Of a DNA stretch of 64,000 bases, positions 52,990-61,656 are shown piece after piece (the first letter of the stretch is position 1; each line of letters opens with the position of its first letter). The position numbers were made by a program, and so were the translations under genes. The notes beneath the pieces were generated by a model. The model made no database searches. It was given only the letters and a program-made list of their open reading frames with translations, and had not been told where the DNA came from. This DNA is from Sphingobium sp. EM0848 (GTDB lineage: Bacteria > Pseudomonadota > Alphaproteobacteria > Sphingomonadales > Sphingomonadaceae), in the NCBI RefSeq assembly GCF_013375555.1, contig NZ_JABXWB010000005.1, positions 1,700,001 to 1,764,000 on the forward strand, in the 5' to 3' direction.

Positions 52990-53562
52990 ATGAAACAGTA
53001 CAAGGTTGGCTATCTGATCGGAAGCCTCGCACGCGAATCGATCAATCGCAAGCTCGCCCATGCGCTCATCCGGCTTGCCCCCGAAAATCTCAGCTTCGTT
53101 GAGATCTCCTTTTCGGAATTGCCGCTCTACAGCTATGATTATGATGCCGATTTTCCGCCGGTCGCGCGGGCCTTCAAGGATTCGATCAAGGCGGTCGACG
53201 CGCTGCTGTTCGTCACGCCCGAATATAATCGATCGATTCCCGGTGGCCTCAAAAACGCCATAGACTGGGCCAGCCGTCCCTATGGCACCAACAGCCTCAC
53301 CCATAAGCCGTCCGCCGTGATCGGCACATCGCCCGGTGCCATCGGTACCGCCGTCGCCCAGCAAAGCTTGCGCAGCGTGCTCAGCTTCTGCAATTCGCCG
53401 CAGATGAACGCGCCAGAGGCCTATATCCACTACACACCCGGCCTGATCAGCGACAATGGCGAAATCACGGTCGCCTCGACCGAGGATTTCCTGCGCCACT
53501 ATATGGAAGAATTTCAGGACTTTATCGCACGGCTTCTCTCCGTACTGCCCAATCGCGCCTGA
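52990..53562 (+). CDS. NADPH-dependent FMN reductase (flavodoxin-like fold)
   Basis: 190 residues. VGYLIGSLARESINRKLAHA at the N terminus is the FMN phosphate loop (GSxRxxSxNxxLA type), and LFVTPEYNRSIPGGLKNAID with WASRP is the family signature; SPGAIGTAVAQQSLR follows. Reduces FMN or quinones with NADPH and could feed reduced flavin to two-component or luciferase-type oxygenases encoded here. Strong ribosome site TGGAGG before ATG 52990. An 18-base gap separates it from the peptidase-fold gene. Confidence 0.87.
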   Translation: MKQYKVGYLIGSLARESINRKLAHALIRLAPENLSFVEISFSELPLYSYDYDADFPPVARAFKDSIKAVDALLFVTPEYNRSIPGGLKNAIDWASRPYGTNSLTHKPSAVIGTSPGAIGTAVAQQSLRSVLSFCNSPQMNAPEAYIHYTPGLISDNGEITVASTEDFLRHYMEEFQDFIARLLSVLPNRA

Positions 53563-53580
53563 TGATTGGAAGGGACTGAC

Positions 53581-54852
53581 ATGAGCGATGCACCGACCGA
53601 TCCTTTGGGTCGCCTTCTTGCCGGTCTTTCCGATCTGCTGCCGATGCTGGAGGAGACGTATAAGGACATTCATGCCCACCCCGAGTTATCGATGGAGGAG
53701 GTCCGCACCGCCAGCATTGCCGAAAGGCATCTGATAGAAAATGGCTATGAGGTGACGGCGGGGGTCGGGAAAACAGGCGTCGTCGGCCTGCTGCGCAATG
53801 GCGAGGGGCCGACCATTCTGTTGCGTGCGGACATGGACGCCTTGCCGGTGGCCGAGGATACGGGACTGGATTACGCCAGCAAGGTCACGGCGACCGAAGC
53901 CTCCGGAAAGCTGGTCCCGGTCGCGCATGCCTGCGGTCATGACATGCATGTGGCCTGGTTGATGGGCACGAGCAGCCTGTTCGCCCGCAACCGCGACGTC
54001 TGGCGGGGCACCCTGATCGTCCTGTTCCAGCCGGGCGAGGAAACGGCGCAGGGCGCGCGGGCCATGATCGACGACGGCTTGCTCGCGCGCTTCCCCAAAC
54101 CGGATGTCGTGTTGGGCCAGCATGTCATGGTCGGCGCCGCCGGTACGGTTTCCGGCACGGCAGGGCCGATCACATCGGCGGCGGACAGCTTGCAGATTCG
54201 TCTGTTTGGACGCGGGGCGCACGGATCGATGCCGCAAGCCAGCATCGATCCGGTTGTCATGGCAGCCTCGACCGTGCTGCGCCTGCAAACCATCGTCGCG
54301 CGTGAAGTGGCGGCGACCGAAGCCGCTGTGGTTTCCGTTGGTGTATTACAGGCAGGAACGAAGGAGAACATCATTCCCGACGAAGCCCTCATCAAGCTGA
54401 ACGTGCGAACTTTCGATGAAGGCGTGCGTCAACGCGTGCTCTCCGCGATCGAACGGATCGTCAATGCAGAGGCTGCAGCATCGGGTGCGACTCGCCCGCC
54501 GGAAATCACACCGCTCGACCGTTATCCGCTCAACGTCAATGACAAGGATGCAAGCGACCGCGTCGCCGCCGCGTTCCGCACCCATTTCTCGGGCGAGCGG
54601 GTCCATCATAGCGGCCCGGCCTGCGCCAGTGAGGATTTCGGATGCTACGGAACCGAATGGAACGTCCCCTCGGTGTTCTGGTTCGTTGGCGGAACCGATC
54701 CCGAACTGCATGCCAAGGCCACGGCGGAGGGGCGGTTGAATGAATTGCCCGTCAATCACAGTCCGCATTTCGCGCCGGTCCTGCATCCGACGCTGAAGAC
54801 CGGGGTGGAGGCCATGGCGACGGCAGCGATGGCGTGGAACGCCGTTTCATGA
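53581..54852 (+). CDS. M20-family amidohydrolase (aminoacylase/hippurate-hydrolase type)
   Basis: 423 residues. Metal-site motifs: H in DIHAHPELS, RADMDALPV (D), HACGHDMHVAWLMG, and the catalytic EE of PGEETAQGARAMIDDG; the ligand histidine near the C terminus is in VNHSPHFAPVL. A dimerisation insert follows near 185-300. Hydrolyses N-acyl amino acids or related amides. Start ATG 53581 with GGAAGGG upstream. It probably forms a unit with the FMN reductase before it. Its place beside meta-cleavage genes suggests a role in freeing an aromatic amide, but this is unproven. Confidence 0.87.
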   Translation: MSDAPTDPLGRLLAGLSDLLPMLEETYKDIHAHPELSMEEVRTASIAERHLIENGYEVTAGVGKTGVVGLLRNGEGPTILLRADMDALPVAEDTGLDYASKVTATEASGKLVPVAHACGHDMHVAWLMGTSSLFARNRDVWRGTLIVLFQPGEETAQGARAMIDDGLLARFPKPDVVLGQHVMVGAAGTVSGTAGPITSAADSLQIRLFGRGAHGSMPQASIDPVVMAASTVLRLQTIVAREVAATEAAVVSVGVLQAGTKENIIPDEALIKLNVRTFDEGVRQRVLSAIERIVNAEAAASGATRPPEITPLDRYPLNVNDKDASDRVAAAFRTHFSGERVHHSGPACASEDFGCYGTEWNVPSVFWFVGGTDPELHAKATAEGRLNELPVNHSPHFAPVLHPTLKTGVEAMATAAMAWNAVS

Positions 54853-54877
54853 AAGGCTTCGAAAGGGGTAAACGCTC

Positions 54878-55546
54878 ATGATGGCGGGGCAGGCAACCGA
54901 TGAACTGCTGCGCACGCTCGTCCTCATTCTCGATCTCGCCGGAACCTTCGCCTTTGCGCTGAGTGGGGCGATGGCGGGGGTCAGGCGGCAGCTCGACATC
55001 TTCGGCATTCTGGTGCTGTCCTTCGCCGCCTCCACCTTCGGGGGCATCACCCGCGACGTGGTGATCGGCGCGGTGCCGCCGGCCGCCCTGCAGGATTGGC
55101 GCTATCTGGCGGTGTCGCTTGCGGCTGGCCTGATTTGCTTCTTCTGGTCGTCGCTGATCGAAAAGCTGCGCAATCCGGTGCGGATGCTGGATGCGATGGG
55201 GTTGGCCCTGTTTGCCGTCGCCGGAACGGAAAAGGCGCTGGCTTTTGGACTCAGCCCGGTCATGGCCGCATTGCTGGGGATGCTGACCGGCATCGGCGGC
55301 GGCGTGGCCCGCGATGTTTTTCTTGCAGAGATTCCTGGCGTGCTGCGTTCAGATCTATATGCCGTGGCTGCGCTGGTGGGCGCGGCAATCGTCGTGATCG
55401 GCCATCTGCTGCATTTTCCGGTGGTCATCACCGCATGCGGGGGCGGTCTGGCATGCTTCACCCTTCGCATGATGGCCATTCGCCGCGGCTGGCATCTACC
55501 CCAGGCGAATGACCGCAACAGATCTCAGCGCCAGGACATCGGCTAG
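54878..55546 (+). CDS. TRIC cation channel family (UPF0126) membrane protein
   Basis: 222 residues, seven predicted helices arranged as two repeats. Each repeat has the glycine-rich kink: FGGITRDVVIG near 50-60 and GGGVARDVFLAEIPG near 144-158. Bacterial TRIC proteins are trimeric cation channels. The TAG stop (55544-55546) is the first base triplet of miniature element B, so the last residues and the stop may have been set by the insertion; without the element the frame would read on well past 55700. Confidence 0.86.
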   Translation: MMAGQATDELLRTLVLILDLAGTFAFALSGAMAGVRRQLDIFGILVLSFAASTFGGITRDVVIGAVPPAALQDWRYLAVSLAAGLICFFWSSLIEKLRNPVRMLDAMGLALFAVAGTEKALAFGLSPVMAALLGMLTGIGGGVARDVFLAEIPGVLRSDLYAVAALVGAAIVVIGHLLHFPVVITACGGGLACFTLRMMAIRRGWHLPQANDRNRSQRQDIG

Positions 55547-55648
55547 AGCGGTTTTCGATCTGATTGGATCAGATCGGCCGCTCTAGTTTATTGTTTTACC
55601 GTGATTTCTTAACCGGTAATCGATTTCGATTGCTTGGAAATCGCTCTA
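55544..55648 (-). repeat. 105-bp miniature element, copy B (inverted relative to copy A)
   Basis: Complement of copy A with about 8 differences in 105 bases and the same length. Its first 43 bases form a near-perfect hairpin: CTAGAGCGG (55543-55551) with CCGCTCTAG (55578-55586), enclosing CGATCTGAT/ATCAGATCG. The far end is GGAAATCGCTCTA, an inverted copy of the start. Flanked by TA. Together with copy A it encloses about 6.5 kb containing module 1. Confidence 0.82.
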
Positions 55649-55664
55649 TTTCCCGGAACGACAA

Positions 55665-55687
55665 TGGAGCGGGAGGGGCCCGCTCCA
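55665..55687 (-). terminator. Hairpin ending the second meta-cleavage operon
   Basis: TGGAGCGGG (55665-55673) pairs perfectly with CCCGCTCCA (55679-55687) around a 5-base loop. It lies 27 bases beyond the stop of the minus-strand esterase gene and just after element B. No T tract on either strand, so strength is uncertain. Confidence 0.5.
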
Positions 55688-55713
55688 AAGCCTCTATACT
55701 GAAATGCGATCGA

Positions 55714-56667
55714 TCAGGCTTTCTCGCCGGGATGCAGCACCTTGCGCAGGGCGCCCACGGCATCGCGCTTCATCTGCCGGACCGGAGCGGCATCGGGCAG
55801 GACATCGAAGCCGTGATAGGCGCCGGGATAGATATGCATTTCCGTCGCGACACCCGCTTCGATCAAGCGGCGGGTGTAATCCATATCCTCCACCAGAAAC
55901 AGATCGAGCGCGCCAACAGCGATGAAGGCAGGCGGCAAACCGGCCAGATCATCCGCCCGGGCGGGGGCGGCATAAGGCGACACATCTGCCGAGCCAGGCT
56001 CCTTCCCCAGCAGCGAGCGCCAGCCAAAGGCATTGGCCTGCGGCGTCCAGACAAAGGCACCCAGATGCTCGGGCAGGCGCGTGATGCACGTCCGGTCGTC
56101 CAGCATCGGATAAATGAGGTTCTGGTGCGCGATGGCCGGGCCGCCCTGGTCACGGGCAAGGAGCGTGAGCGCAGCGGCAAGACCACCGCCCGCGCTTTCG
56201 CCGCGCACGGCGATGCGGGCAGGATCAACGCCAAGCTGCGCCGCCATTTCATGCAGCCAGCACAAGGCCGCATAGCAATCCTCGACTGAACCCGGCGCGG
56301 GAGTTTCGGGAGCGAGGCGATAGTCGACCGAAACGATGACCGCCGTCACAGAGGCTGCGAGTTCGATGTTCGACAGATGATTGGTCCGCACCGATCCCAA
56401 CACATAGCCACCGCCATGGATATGCAGGATCGCGGGCAGCAGACCAGCCGCGCCAGTGGGGGTATAGACCCGGACCCCTACCTCATGCCCGCCCGGCGCG
56501 ACGAGACGTTCCTCACGCCATACAACACCGCTATTTTCGGGCTCCGGCACCATTTCCGTCATCTGTTCCATGCCCGCCCGGATCGCAGGCAGGCTCTCGT
56601 CGGTCAGCTCCAGCGCCGGCATGAAATCCAGGCCCGGCAGCAACGATGGATCGATCAGGTCACGCAT
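55714..56667 (-). CDS. Alpha/beta hydrolase, hormone-sensitive-lipase-like esterase
   Basis: 317 residues from ATG 56667, chosen for GGGAGAG about 9 bases upstream; an ATG at 56685 inside the previous gene would add 6 residues. HGGGY oxyanion motif (ILHIHGGGYVLGS), nucleophile GESAGGG, acid in FIAVGALDLFLVED (D) and base in YPGAYHGFD (H). The HSL family cleaves small acyl esters and lactones. Last gene of the HsaA-headed operon, so it may hydrolyse an ester or lactone form of the pathway substrate. Confidence 0.86.
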   Translation of the reverse strand: MRDLIDPSLLPGLDFMPALELTDESLPAIRAGMEQMTEMVPEPENSGVVWREERLVAPGGHEVGVRVYTPTGAAGLLPAILHIHGGGYVLGSVRTNHLSNIELAASVTAVIVSVDYRLAPETPAPGSVEDCYAALCWLHEMAAQLGVDPARIAVRGESAGGGLAAALTLLARDQGGPAIAHQNLIYPMLDDRTCITRLPEHLGAFVWTPQANAFGWRSLLGKEPGSADVSPYAAPARADDLAGLPPAFIAVGALDLFLVEDMDYTRRLIEAGVATEMHIYPGAYHGFDVLPDAAPVRQMKRDAVGALRKVLHPGEKA

Positions 56668-56671
56668 TGGC

Positions 56672-57490
56672 TTAAACTCTCCCATTTTCCTTAGTCATCA
56701 CAGCGCGAGTTGCCGCCACGGCGCGGCAGGCCCGTTCCAATGGCGAGACACCCGCTGCCATCGCCGCTTCCTGCGGCGCCTCCACACTAACCGGCAAGCC
56801 GGGGCGAAGAGCCGATAAGAAGGCAGGAATGTCGAAACTCCCCTCCCCAGGCAACTGGCGTTGCAGGCCCGCTTCCCATTCGATCCGGCCTGGCGCCATT
56901 TCCAGGGGACCATCGCTAAGTTGAGCGAAACGGATGCGGGGATCGGCAAGATGGAGCATGGTGCTGGCCGCTTCCCCTCCGCGCATGATATGCAGCAGGT
57001 CGAGAGTGACGCCTGCATCCTCACGGCCCAGCGCTTCAATGGCAGCAAGCGCATCGCCAAGGGTACGGATCTGCGAGGGCGGGTAAAATTCTATCGCGAG
57101 GGCAATTTGGTAGCGGGCAGCGAGATCGGCCAGTTCGGCCAGTTTCTCGCCCCGGCGCGCCGGGTCGCGATCATAGCAAAGGACGTTGGCGAATGGCGCG
57201 CCGAGTTCGGCGGCAACCTCCAGCGCGGGCTCGAAATCCGCAACGACGGTGCGGCTCGCCATGGTGAAGGGATAGACGAGATCAACCGTCAATCCGCCCG
57301 CCGCCAGAGCCGCCTTGGTCGCGCGACGTTCGGCAGCGTCCGTGACGAGATCATAGTCGGGCATAGCGGGCAGCACCGCCATCGAATGAAGAAACGGACA
57401 TATGCCGGTACAGCCCGTCGCGGCAGCGATATCCGCTAGCCGCGACGGGGTGGTGTCCGTGACGCTGATATGGTCAAGCGATAATTGCAT
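56672..57490 (-). CDS. Sugar-phosphate-isomerase/epimerase-like TIM-barrel protein
   Basis: 272 residues from ATG 57490. Landmarks shared with the protein at 13363-14160: VTLDLLHIMRGGEA, IRFAQLSDGPLEM, RQLPGEGSFDIPAFL, VSVEAPQEA. Metal-site residues E (LAIEFYPPSQ), D/H (LDLLH) and E (VEAP) are present. Placed between the aldolase and the esterase of the HsaA-headed operon, so a role in the same ring-degradation route is likely, perhaps isomerisation or retro-aldol of a non-sugar intermediate. Confidence 0.75.
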   Translation of the reverse strand: MQLSLDHISVTDTTPSRLADIAAATGCTGICPFLHSMAVLPAMPDYDLVTDAAERRATKAALAAGGLTVDLVYPFTMASRTVVADFEPALEVAAELGAPFANVLCYDRDPARRGEKLAELADLAARYQIALAIEFYPPSQIRTLGDALAAIEALGREDAGVTLDLLHIMRGGEAASTMLHLADPRIRFAQLSDGPLEMAPGRIEWEAGLQRQLPGEGSFDIPAFLSALRPGLPVSVEAPQEAAMAAGVSPLERACRAVAATRAVMTKENGRV

Positions 57491-57506
57491 GACTGGAGCG
57501 GTGTGG

Positions 57507-58556
57507 TCAGGCGGTGGCCTCACGCTCCTTGAGCATATCAAGGGCAACGTCGACGATCATGTCCTCCTGACCGCCGACCATCTTGCGGCGGCCGAGTTCG
57601 ACCAGGATGGTGCGGGTATCGAGGCCGTAAGTCTCCGCCGCCTTTTCCGCGTGGCGCAGGAAGCTGGAATAGACGCCCGCATAGCCCAGAGCGAGGGTTT
57701 CGCGGTCGACGCGGACCGGGCGGTCCTGCAACGGACGAACCAGATCTTCGGCGGCGTCCATCAGCGCGTTGACGTCGCAGCCATGGTTCCAGCCCTTGCG
57801 GTCAGCGGCGGCGATGAACACTTCAAGCGGCGCATTGCCCGCACCCGCGCCCATGCCAGTCAGCGAAGCATCGATGCGCACAGCACCCTGCTGCGCCGCA
57901 ACGATCGAGTTGGCGACGCCCAGCGAGAGATTGTGGTGGGCGTGGATGCCGCGCTGGGTTTCGGGCTTCAGCACGCGGTCATAGGCCTCGAGCCGCGCCT
58001 TCACCCCGTCCATGTCGAGCGCGCCGCCGCTGTCGGTGACGTACACGCATTGGGCGCCGTAGCTTTCCATCAGCACGGCCTGCTCGGCGAGCTTTTCGGC
58101 GTCGATCATGTGGCTCATCATCAGGAAGCCGGACACGTCCATGCCAAGGTCACGGGCGATGCCGATATGCTGCTTGGAGACGTCAGCCTCGGTGCAGTGG
58201 GTCGCGACGCGAACCGATCGCACGCCGATATCATAGGCGCGCCTCAGTTCCTCGACCGTGCCCACGCCGGGCAGGATGAGGGTGGTGAGGACCGACCTGG
58301 TCAGCACCGAGGCAACCGCTTCCAGCCATTCCCAGTCGGTATGCGCGCCGAACCCATAGTTGAAGCTGGCGCCGTTGAGACCGTCGCCATGGGCCACTTC
58401 GATCGCGTCCACGCCGGCATCGTCCAGCGCCTTGGCGATCGCCTTCACATGGTCGATGCCATACATGTGGCGGATGGCGTGCATGCCATCGCGCAGGGTG
58501 ACGTCCTGGATGTAGAGCTTGTCGCCTGCCTCGACGTTGAACTTGGTGCTGCTCAT
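57507..58556 (-). CDS. dmpG: 4-hydroxy-2-oxovalerate aldolase, copy 2 (BphI/DmpG/HsaF family)
   Basis: 349 residues; same motifs as copy 1 ([42 protein letters not shown]) plus a 4-5 residue N-terminal addition and a short C-terminal KEREATA tail. Gene order hydratase, acylating dehydrogenase, aldolase is identical to module 1. Three bases separate it from the dehydrogenase stop. Converts the C5 hydroxy-keto acid to pyruvate and acetaldehyde, channelled to the partner dehydrogenase. Confidence 0.94.
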   Translation of the reverse strand: MSSTKFNVEAGDKLYIQDVTLRDGMHAIRHMYGIDHVKAIAKALDDAGVDAIEVAHGDGLNGASFNYGFGAHTDWEWLEAVASVLTRSVLTTLILPGVGTVEELRRAYDIGVRSVRVATHCTEADVSKQHIGIARDLGMDVSGFLMMSHMIDAEKLAEQAVLMESYGAQCVYVTDSGGALDMDGVKARLEAYDRVLKPETQRGIHAHHNLSLGVANSIVAAQQGAVRIDASLTGMGAGAGNAPLEVFIAAADRKGWNHGCDVNALMDAAEDLVRPLQDRPVRVDRETLALGYAGVYSSFLRHAEKAAETYGLDTRTILVELGRRKMVGGQEDMIVDVALDMLKEREATA

Positions 58557-58559
58557 CTC

Positions 58560-59534
58560 TTAATTCTCCGTCTCGGCAAGCGAGCCGGTGGCCGCCACCT
58601 TCTTTCCTTCTGCAATGCGCTGCGCCAGCAGCTCGCCGGTCGCCTTGGCGGCGGCGGTCATGATATCGAGATTGCCCGAATAGCTGGGGAGGTAATCGCC
58701 CGCCCCTTCGACCTCGAGCAGGATCATCGTCTTGACGCCGGTGAACTCACCACGGCCGGGGATCTTCAGCTTGTTATTATCACCAAAGCGCTCGAACTGC
58801 ACTTCCTGCTTCAGGCGATAGCCGGGCACATAGGCCTGAACCTTCTTCACCATCGCCTCGACCGAGGCGCGAATGGTTTCCTCGTCGGCACCCTCGGAGA
58901 GGGTGAAAACCGTATCACGCATGATCATCGGCGGTTCGGCGGGGTTCAGGATGATGATCGCCTTGCCCTGCGCCGCGCCGCCAACCTTTTCGATAGCGCC
59001 AGCGGTTGTACGGGTGAACTCATCGATATTGGCACGGGTGCCGGGGCCTGCGGAACGCGAGGACACCGACGCCACGATCTCGGCATAATGGACGGTCGCG
59101 ACCTGGCTCACCGCAGCAACCATCGGGATCGTCGCCTGACCGCCGCAGGTCACCATGTTGACGTTTCCGGCATCGAGATTGGCTTCGCCATTGACGGTCG
59201 GGATGGTGTAAGGACCGATGGCGGCAGGGGTGAGGTCCACCACCTGCTTGCCGTCGGCGCGCAGCGCGGCGTCATGGACCTTGTGCGCATAGGCCGAGGT
59301 CGCGTCGAAGACGATCCCGATCTCAGGATAGACGTCCATCTTCTTCAGGCCTTCAATGCCTTCATGGGTCGTCGCAACGCCACGCTCGCGGGCCATGGCC
59401 AGGCCCTCGGAGGCTTCGTCGATGCCGACGACCGCCACCAGTTCCATATTCTGCGGATATTTGATCATTTTGATCATCAGGTCGGTGCCGATATTGCCCG
59501 ACCCGATGATCGCTGCCTTGACCTTGCCAGTCAT
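58560..59534 (-). CDS. Acetaldehyde dehydrogenase (acylating), copy 2
   Basis: 324 residues from ATG 59534 (GAGGAG about 7 bases upstream; the TTG-type longer start is unlikely). NAD motif [17 protein letters not shown], nucleophile [26 protein letters not shown]. The C-terminal tail ([15 protein letters not shown]) is about 15 residues longer than copy 1. Produces acetyl-CoA from acetaldehyde within the aldolase complex. Confidence 0.94.
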   Translation of the reverse strand: MTGKVKAAIIGSGNIGTDLMIKMIKYPQNMELVAVVGIDEASEGLAMARERGVATTHEGIEGLKKMDVYPEIGIVFDATSAYAHKVHDAALRADGKQVVDLTPAAIGPYTIPTVNGEANLDAGNVNMVTCGGQATIPMVAAVSQVATVHYAEIVASVSSRSAGPGTRANIDEFTRTTAGAIEKVGGAAQGKAIIILNPAEPPMIMRDTVFTLSEGADEETIRASVEAMVKKVQAYVPGYRLKQEVQFERFGDNNKLKIPGRGEFTGVKTMILLEVEGAGDYLPSYSGNLDIMTAAAKATGELLAQRIAEGKKVAATGSLAETEN

Positions 59535-59545
59535 CTCATAACTCC

Positions 59546-60340
59546 TCAAACGAAGCGCGCGGTGCAGGCACCAACGCCATGCAGCTGCATTTCAAACACA
59601 TCGCCCGCCTTGGCAGGCTCCAGCGGCACAAGACTGCCCGACAGGATTACGTCACCTGCCTCCAGCGTCACGCCATAGGCGCCCAGCGTATTGGCGAGCC
59701 ACGCCACCGCCTCCGCCGGGGAACCCTGAACCGCGTGACCATAGCCTTCGGACAGCGGCTCACCATTTTTGGTCACGGTAACGTGGAGATTGGGGAGGTC
59801 GTGCTCACGTGGATCGGCGCGGGCCTCGCCCAGCACGTAGACGCCGCAGGAGGCGTTGTCCGCGACGGTATCGACAATGCCGATCTTCCAGTCCTGAATG
59901 CGGCTGTCGACGATTTCGAAACAGGGGACGATGGCCTCCGTCGCAGCGATCACTTGGCTCGCCGTAACGCCCGGCCCCTTCAGGCTGTCCTTCAGGATGA
60001 AGCCGATTTCAGCCTCGGCGCGGGGCTGGATCAGGCCATTGCCCGCGACATCGATATCGCCTTCCACGAACATCCGGTCGGTCAGGAAGCCGAAGTCGGG
60101 TTGATGCACGCCCAGCATGTCCTGCACCGCCTTCGAGGTGACGCCGATCTTCTTGCCGACGACGCGTTCGCCATCGGCCTTGCGCTTCTCCAGCGCGCCC
60201 AGCGAAATGGCATAGGCGTCATCGATGGTGAGCTGCGGATAACGGCCCATCAGCGGCGAAACCGTGCGCCCGTCACGCAGCGCGCGATAGAGTTCATCGG
60301 CCAGTGTATCGTTCAGGCTTTGGTCGGCGATGTCGCTCAC
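59546..60340 (-). CDS. 2-hydroxypenta-2,4-dienoate hydratase, copy 2
   Basis: 264 residues from GTG 60340, which overlaps the flavin reductase stop as GTGA and has GGAG about 10 bases upstream; the longer frame is read-through of that gene. [35 protein letters not shown] and [13 protein letters not shown] match the hydratase family. Here the substrate may be a longer-chain dienoate (as in HsaE-type enzymes), depending on the side chain left after ring cleavage. Confidence 0.92.
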   Translation of the reverse strand: MSDIADQSLNDTLADELYRALRDGRTVSPLMGRYPQLTIDDAYAISLGALEKRKADGERVVGKKIGVTSKAVQDMLGVHQPDFGFLTDRMFVEGDIDVAGNGLIQPRAEAEIGFILKDSLKGPGVTASQVIAATEAIVPCFEIVDSRIQDWKIGIVDTVADNASCGVYVLGEARADPREHDLPNLHVTVTKNGEPLSEGYGHAVQGSPAEAVAWLANTLGAYGVTLEAGDVILSGSLVPLEPAKAGDVFEMQLHGVGACTARFV

Positions 60341-60819
60341 AAATAGGCTCCATCCTGATAGATGAGAGGATCCACCGCGTCGCTGAGGCGTACCGCCTCC
60401 ACGCGCGCGATGACGATACTGTGCGTCCCGAAGGGTGTCATGCTGAAGATGGTGCAGGCCAGATTGGCCTGCGCCTCGTCCAGCATCGGCAGGTCGTGCC
60501 GGTCGGGCACCCACTGCCCCACCTCGAAACGCTTGTCCCGCGGCACAGCACCGCCGAAGGCGGCCGACACGTCCCGTTGGTGACGCGAAAGGATGTTAAC
60601 GCTGATCGGGCAACCTGGCGAGAGGCTGGGGTGAATGCCTGCCGACTGGTTGATGCACACCAGCACCGCAGGCGGCTCCACCGTCAGCGAGGTGATAGAG
60701 GTTGCCGCCATGCCGACCGGGCCCTCATCCCCCTTTGCCGTGATGATCGCGACGCCAGACGCCAGACGACGCATGGCCCCGCGAAAACCCATGGTAACAT
60801 CCTCTTGGGAAGCCGTCAT
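60337..60819 (-). CDS. Flavin reductase (HpaC/HsaB-like small component)
   Basis: About 160 residues from ATG 60819. FRGAMRRLASGVAIITA opens the split-barrel flavin-binding domain, with MAATSITSLTVEPPAVLVCI and the SVNILSRHQ segment, then GTHSIVIARVEAV. Supplies reduced flavin to the HsaA-type oxygenase encoded two genes upstream. Start is uncertain: ATG 60837 lies in the hydrolase tail, and ATG 60792 has the best ribosome-like site (AGAGGA, 7 bases upstream). Confidence 0.88.
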   Translation of the reverse strand: MTASQEDVTMGFRGAMRRLASGVAIITAKGDEGPVGMAATSITSLTVEPPAVLVCINQSAGIHPSLSPGCPISVNILSRHQRDVSAAFGGAVPRDKRFEVGQWVPDRHDLPMLDEAQANLACTIFSMTPFGTHSIVIARVEAVRLSDAVDPLIYQDGAYL

Positions 60820-60829
60820 GACAGCTGCG

Positions 60830-61645
60830 CTAGCCATGGAGGAATTCAAGCGAGTAGCGGTTGAACTCATCGGCTCGCTCCACCTGCACCCAATGGCCGA
60901 CCTTATTGAAGGTCACACAGCGCACGTCCGGGCAGGCTTCGAAGAAGAGATTGATGCCCTCCAGCGGCATGAAGCGCTCATTATAGCCCCAGAAAAGCTG
61001 GATCGGCATTTTGAGTTCGCCAAGGCGCGGCGCCAGATTGGGCGTGCGCATCCGTACAATGACGTCCTTGGGCTGGGTCCGGGCAACGGCGAAGCGTTCC
61101 TTGACCAGCGCATCGGTGACATGGACCGGATCATATACCAGATTGGTGATGAGGCGGCGCTGTTCCTCTTCGTTGAAGTCCGGACCGCCAAAGGAACTGA
61201 CCATGCCGGCGATGCCCGGCATCTTGAAATATTCCTCCCGCTCATGGATGCAGCCCGGCGCCATCAGGATCAGCCGGTCGACGAACTCCGGATGATCCAT
61301 CGCCATCTGGATCGCGATGCCGCCGCCCAGCGAATTACCGATCAGGGTCGCCTTTTCGATGCCATGAGCGACCAGCGCTTCGTAGAGGGTGTTGGTGAAC
61401 AGATCGAGCGTATAATCGATCCCTTCCGGCTTCGATGAAGCGCCATAGCCGATCAGGTCGGGCAGGATGACGCGGAAACCGCCGTCCACGAAAGCCTGCA
61501 CATTCTGCCGGAAATTGGACTGGCCCGACGCGCCCGGACCGCTGCCGTGGATGAACACCACGGCGGGGCCGGAGCCGGCTTCCGCAACCACGATGTCATG
61601 GTCACCCGAAACGCGATAGGTCTTGCTGATGATATCGTTCGCCAT
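60830..61645 (-). CDS. Meta-cleavage product hydrolase (BphD/HsaD/MhpC family)
   Basis: 271 residues. FIHGSGPGASG (32-42) and nucleophile S105 in IGNSLGGG are typical of C-C bond hydrolases; the base is H251 in VGHWVQVE. At the acid position the usual GRDDR motif reads GYNER (220-224), so glutamate E223 replaces the catalytic aspartate. Hydrolyses the ring-cleaved dienone to a dienoate and an acid. Located right after the HsaA-like oxygenase gene (11-base gap). Confidence 0.9.
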   Translation of the reverse strand: MANDIISKTYRVSGDHDIVVAEAGSGPAVVFIHGSGPGASGQSNFRQNVQAFVDGGFRVILPDLIGYGASSKPEGIDYTLDLFTNTLYEALVAHGIEKATLIGNSLGGGIAIQMAMDHPEFVDRLILMAPGCIHEREEYFKMPGIAGMVSSFGGPDFNEEEQRRLITNLVYDPVHVTDALVKERFAVARTQPKDVIVRMRTPNLAPRLGELKMPIQLFWGYNERFMPLEGINLFFEACPDVRCVTFNKVGHWVQVERADEFNRYSLEFLHG

Positions 61646-61656
61646 CCCGTGTCTCC

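Noticed and set aside
57402..59678. A 758-residue plus-strand open frame
   Set aside because: Covers three minus-strand genes (aldolase, acylating dehydrogenase, hydratase end) with clear family motifs; the plus frame has none.
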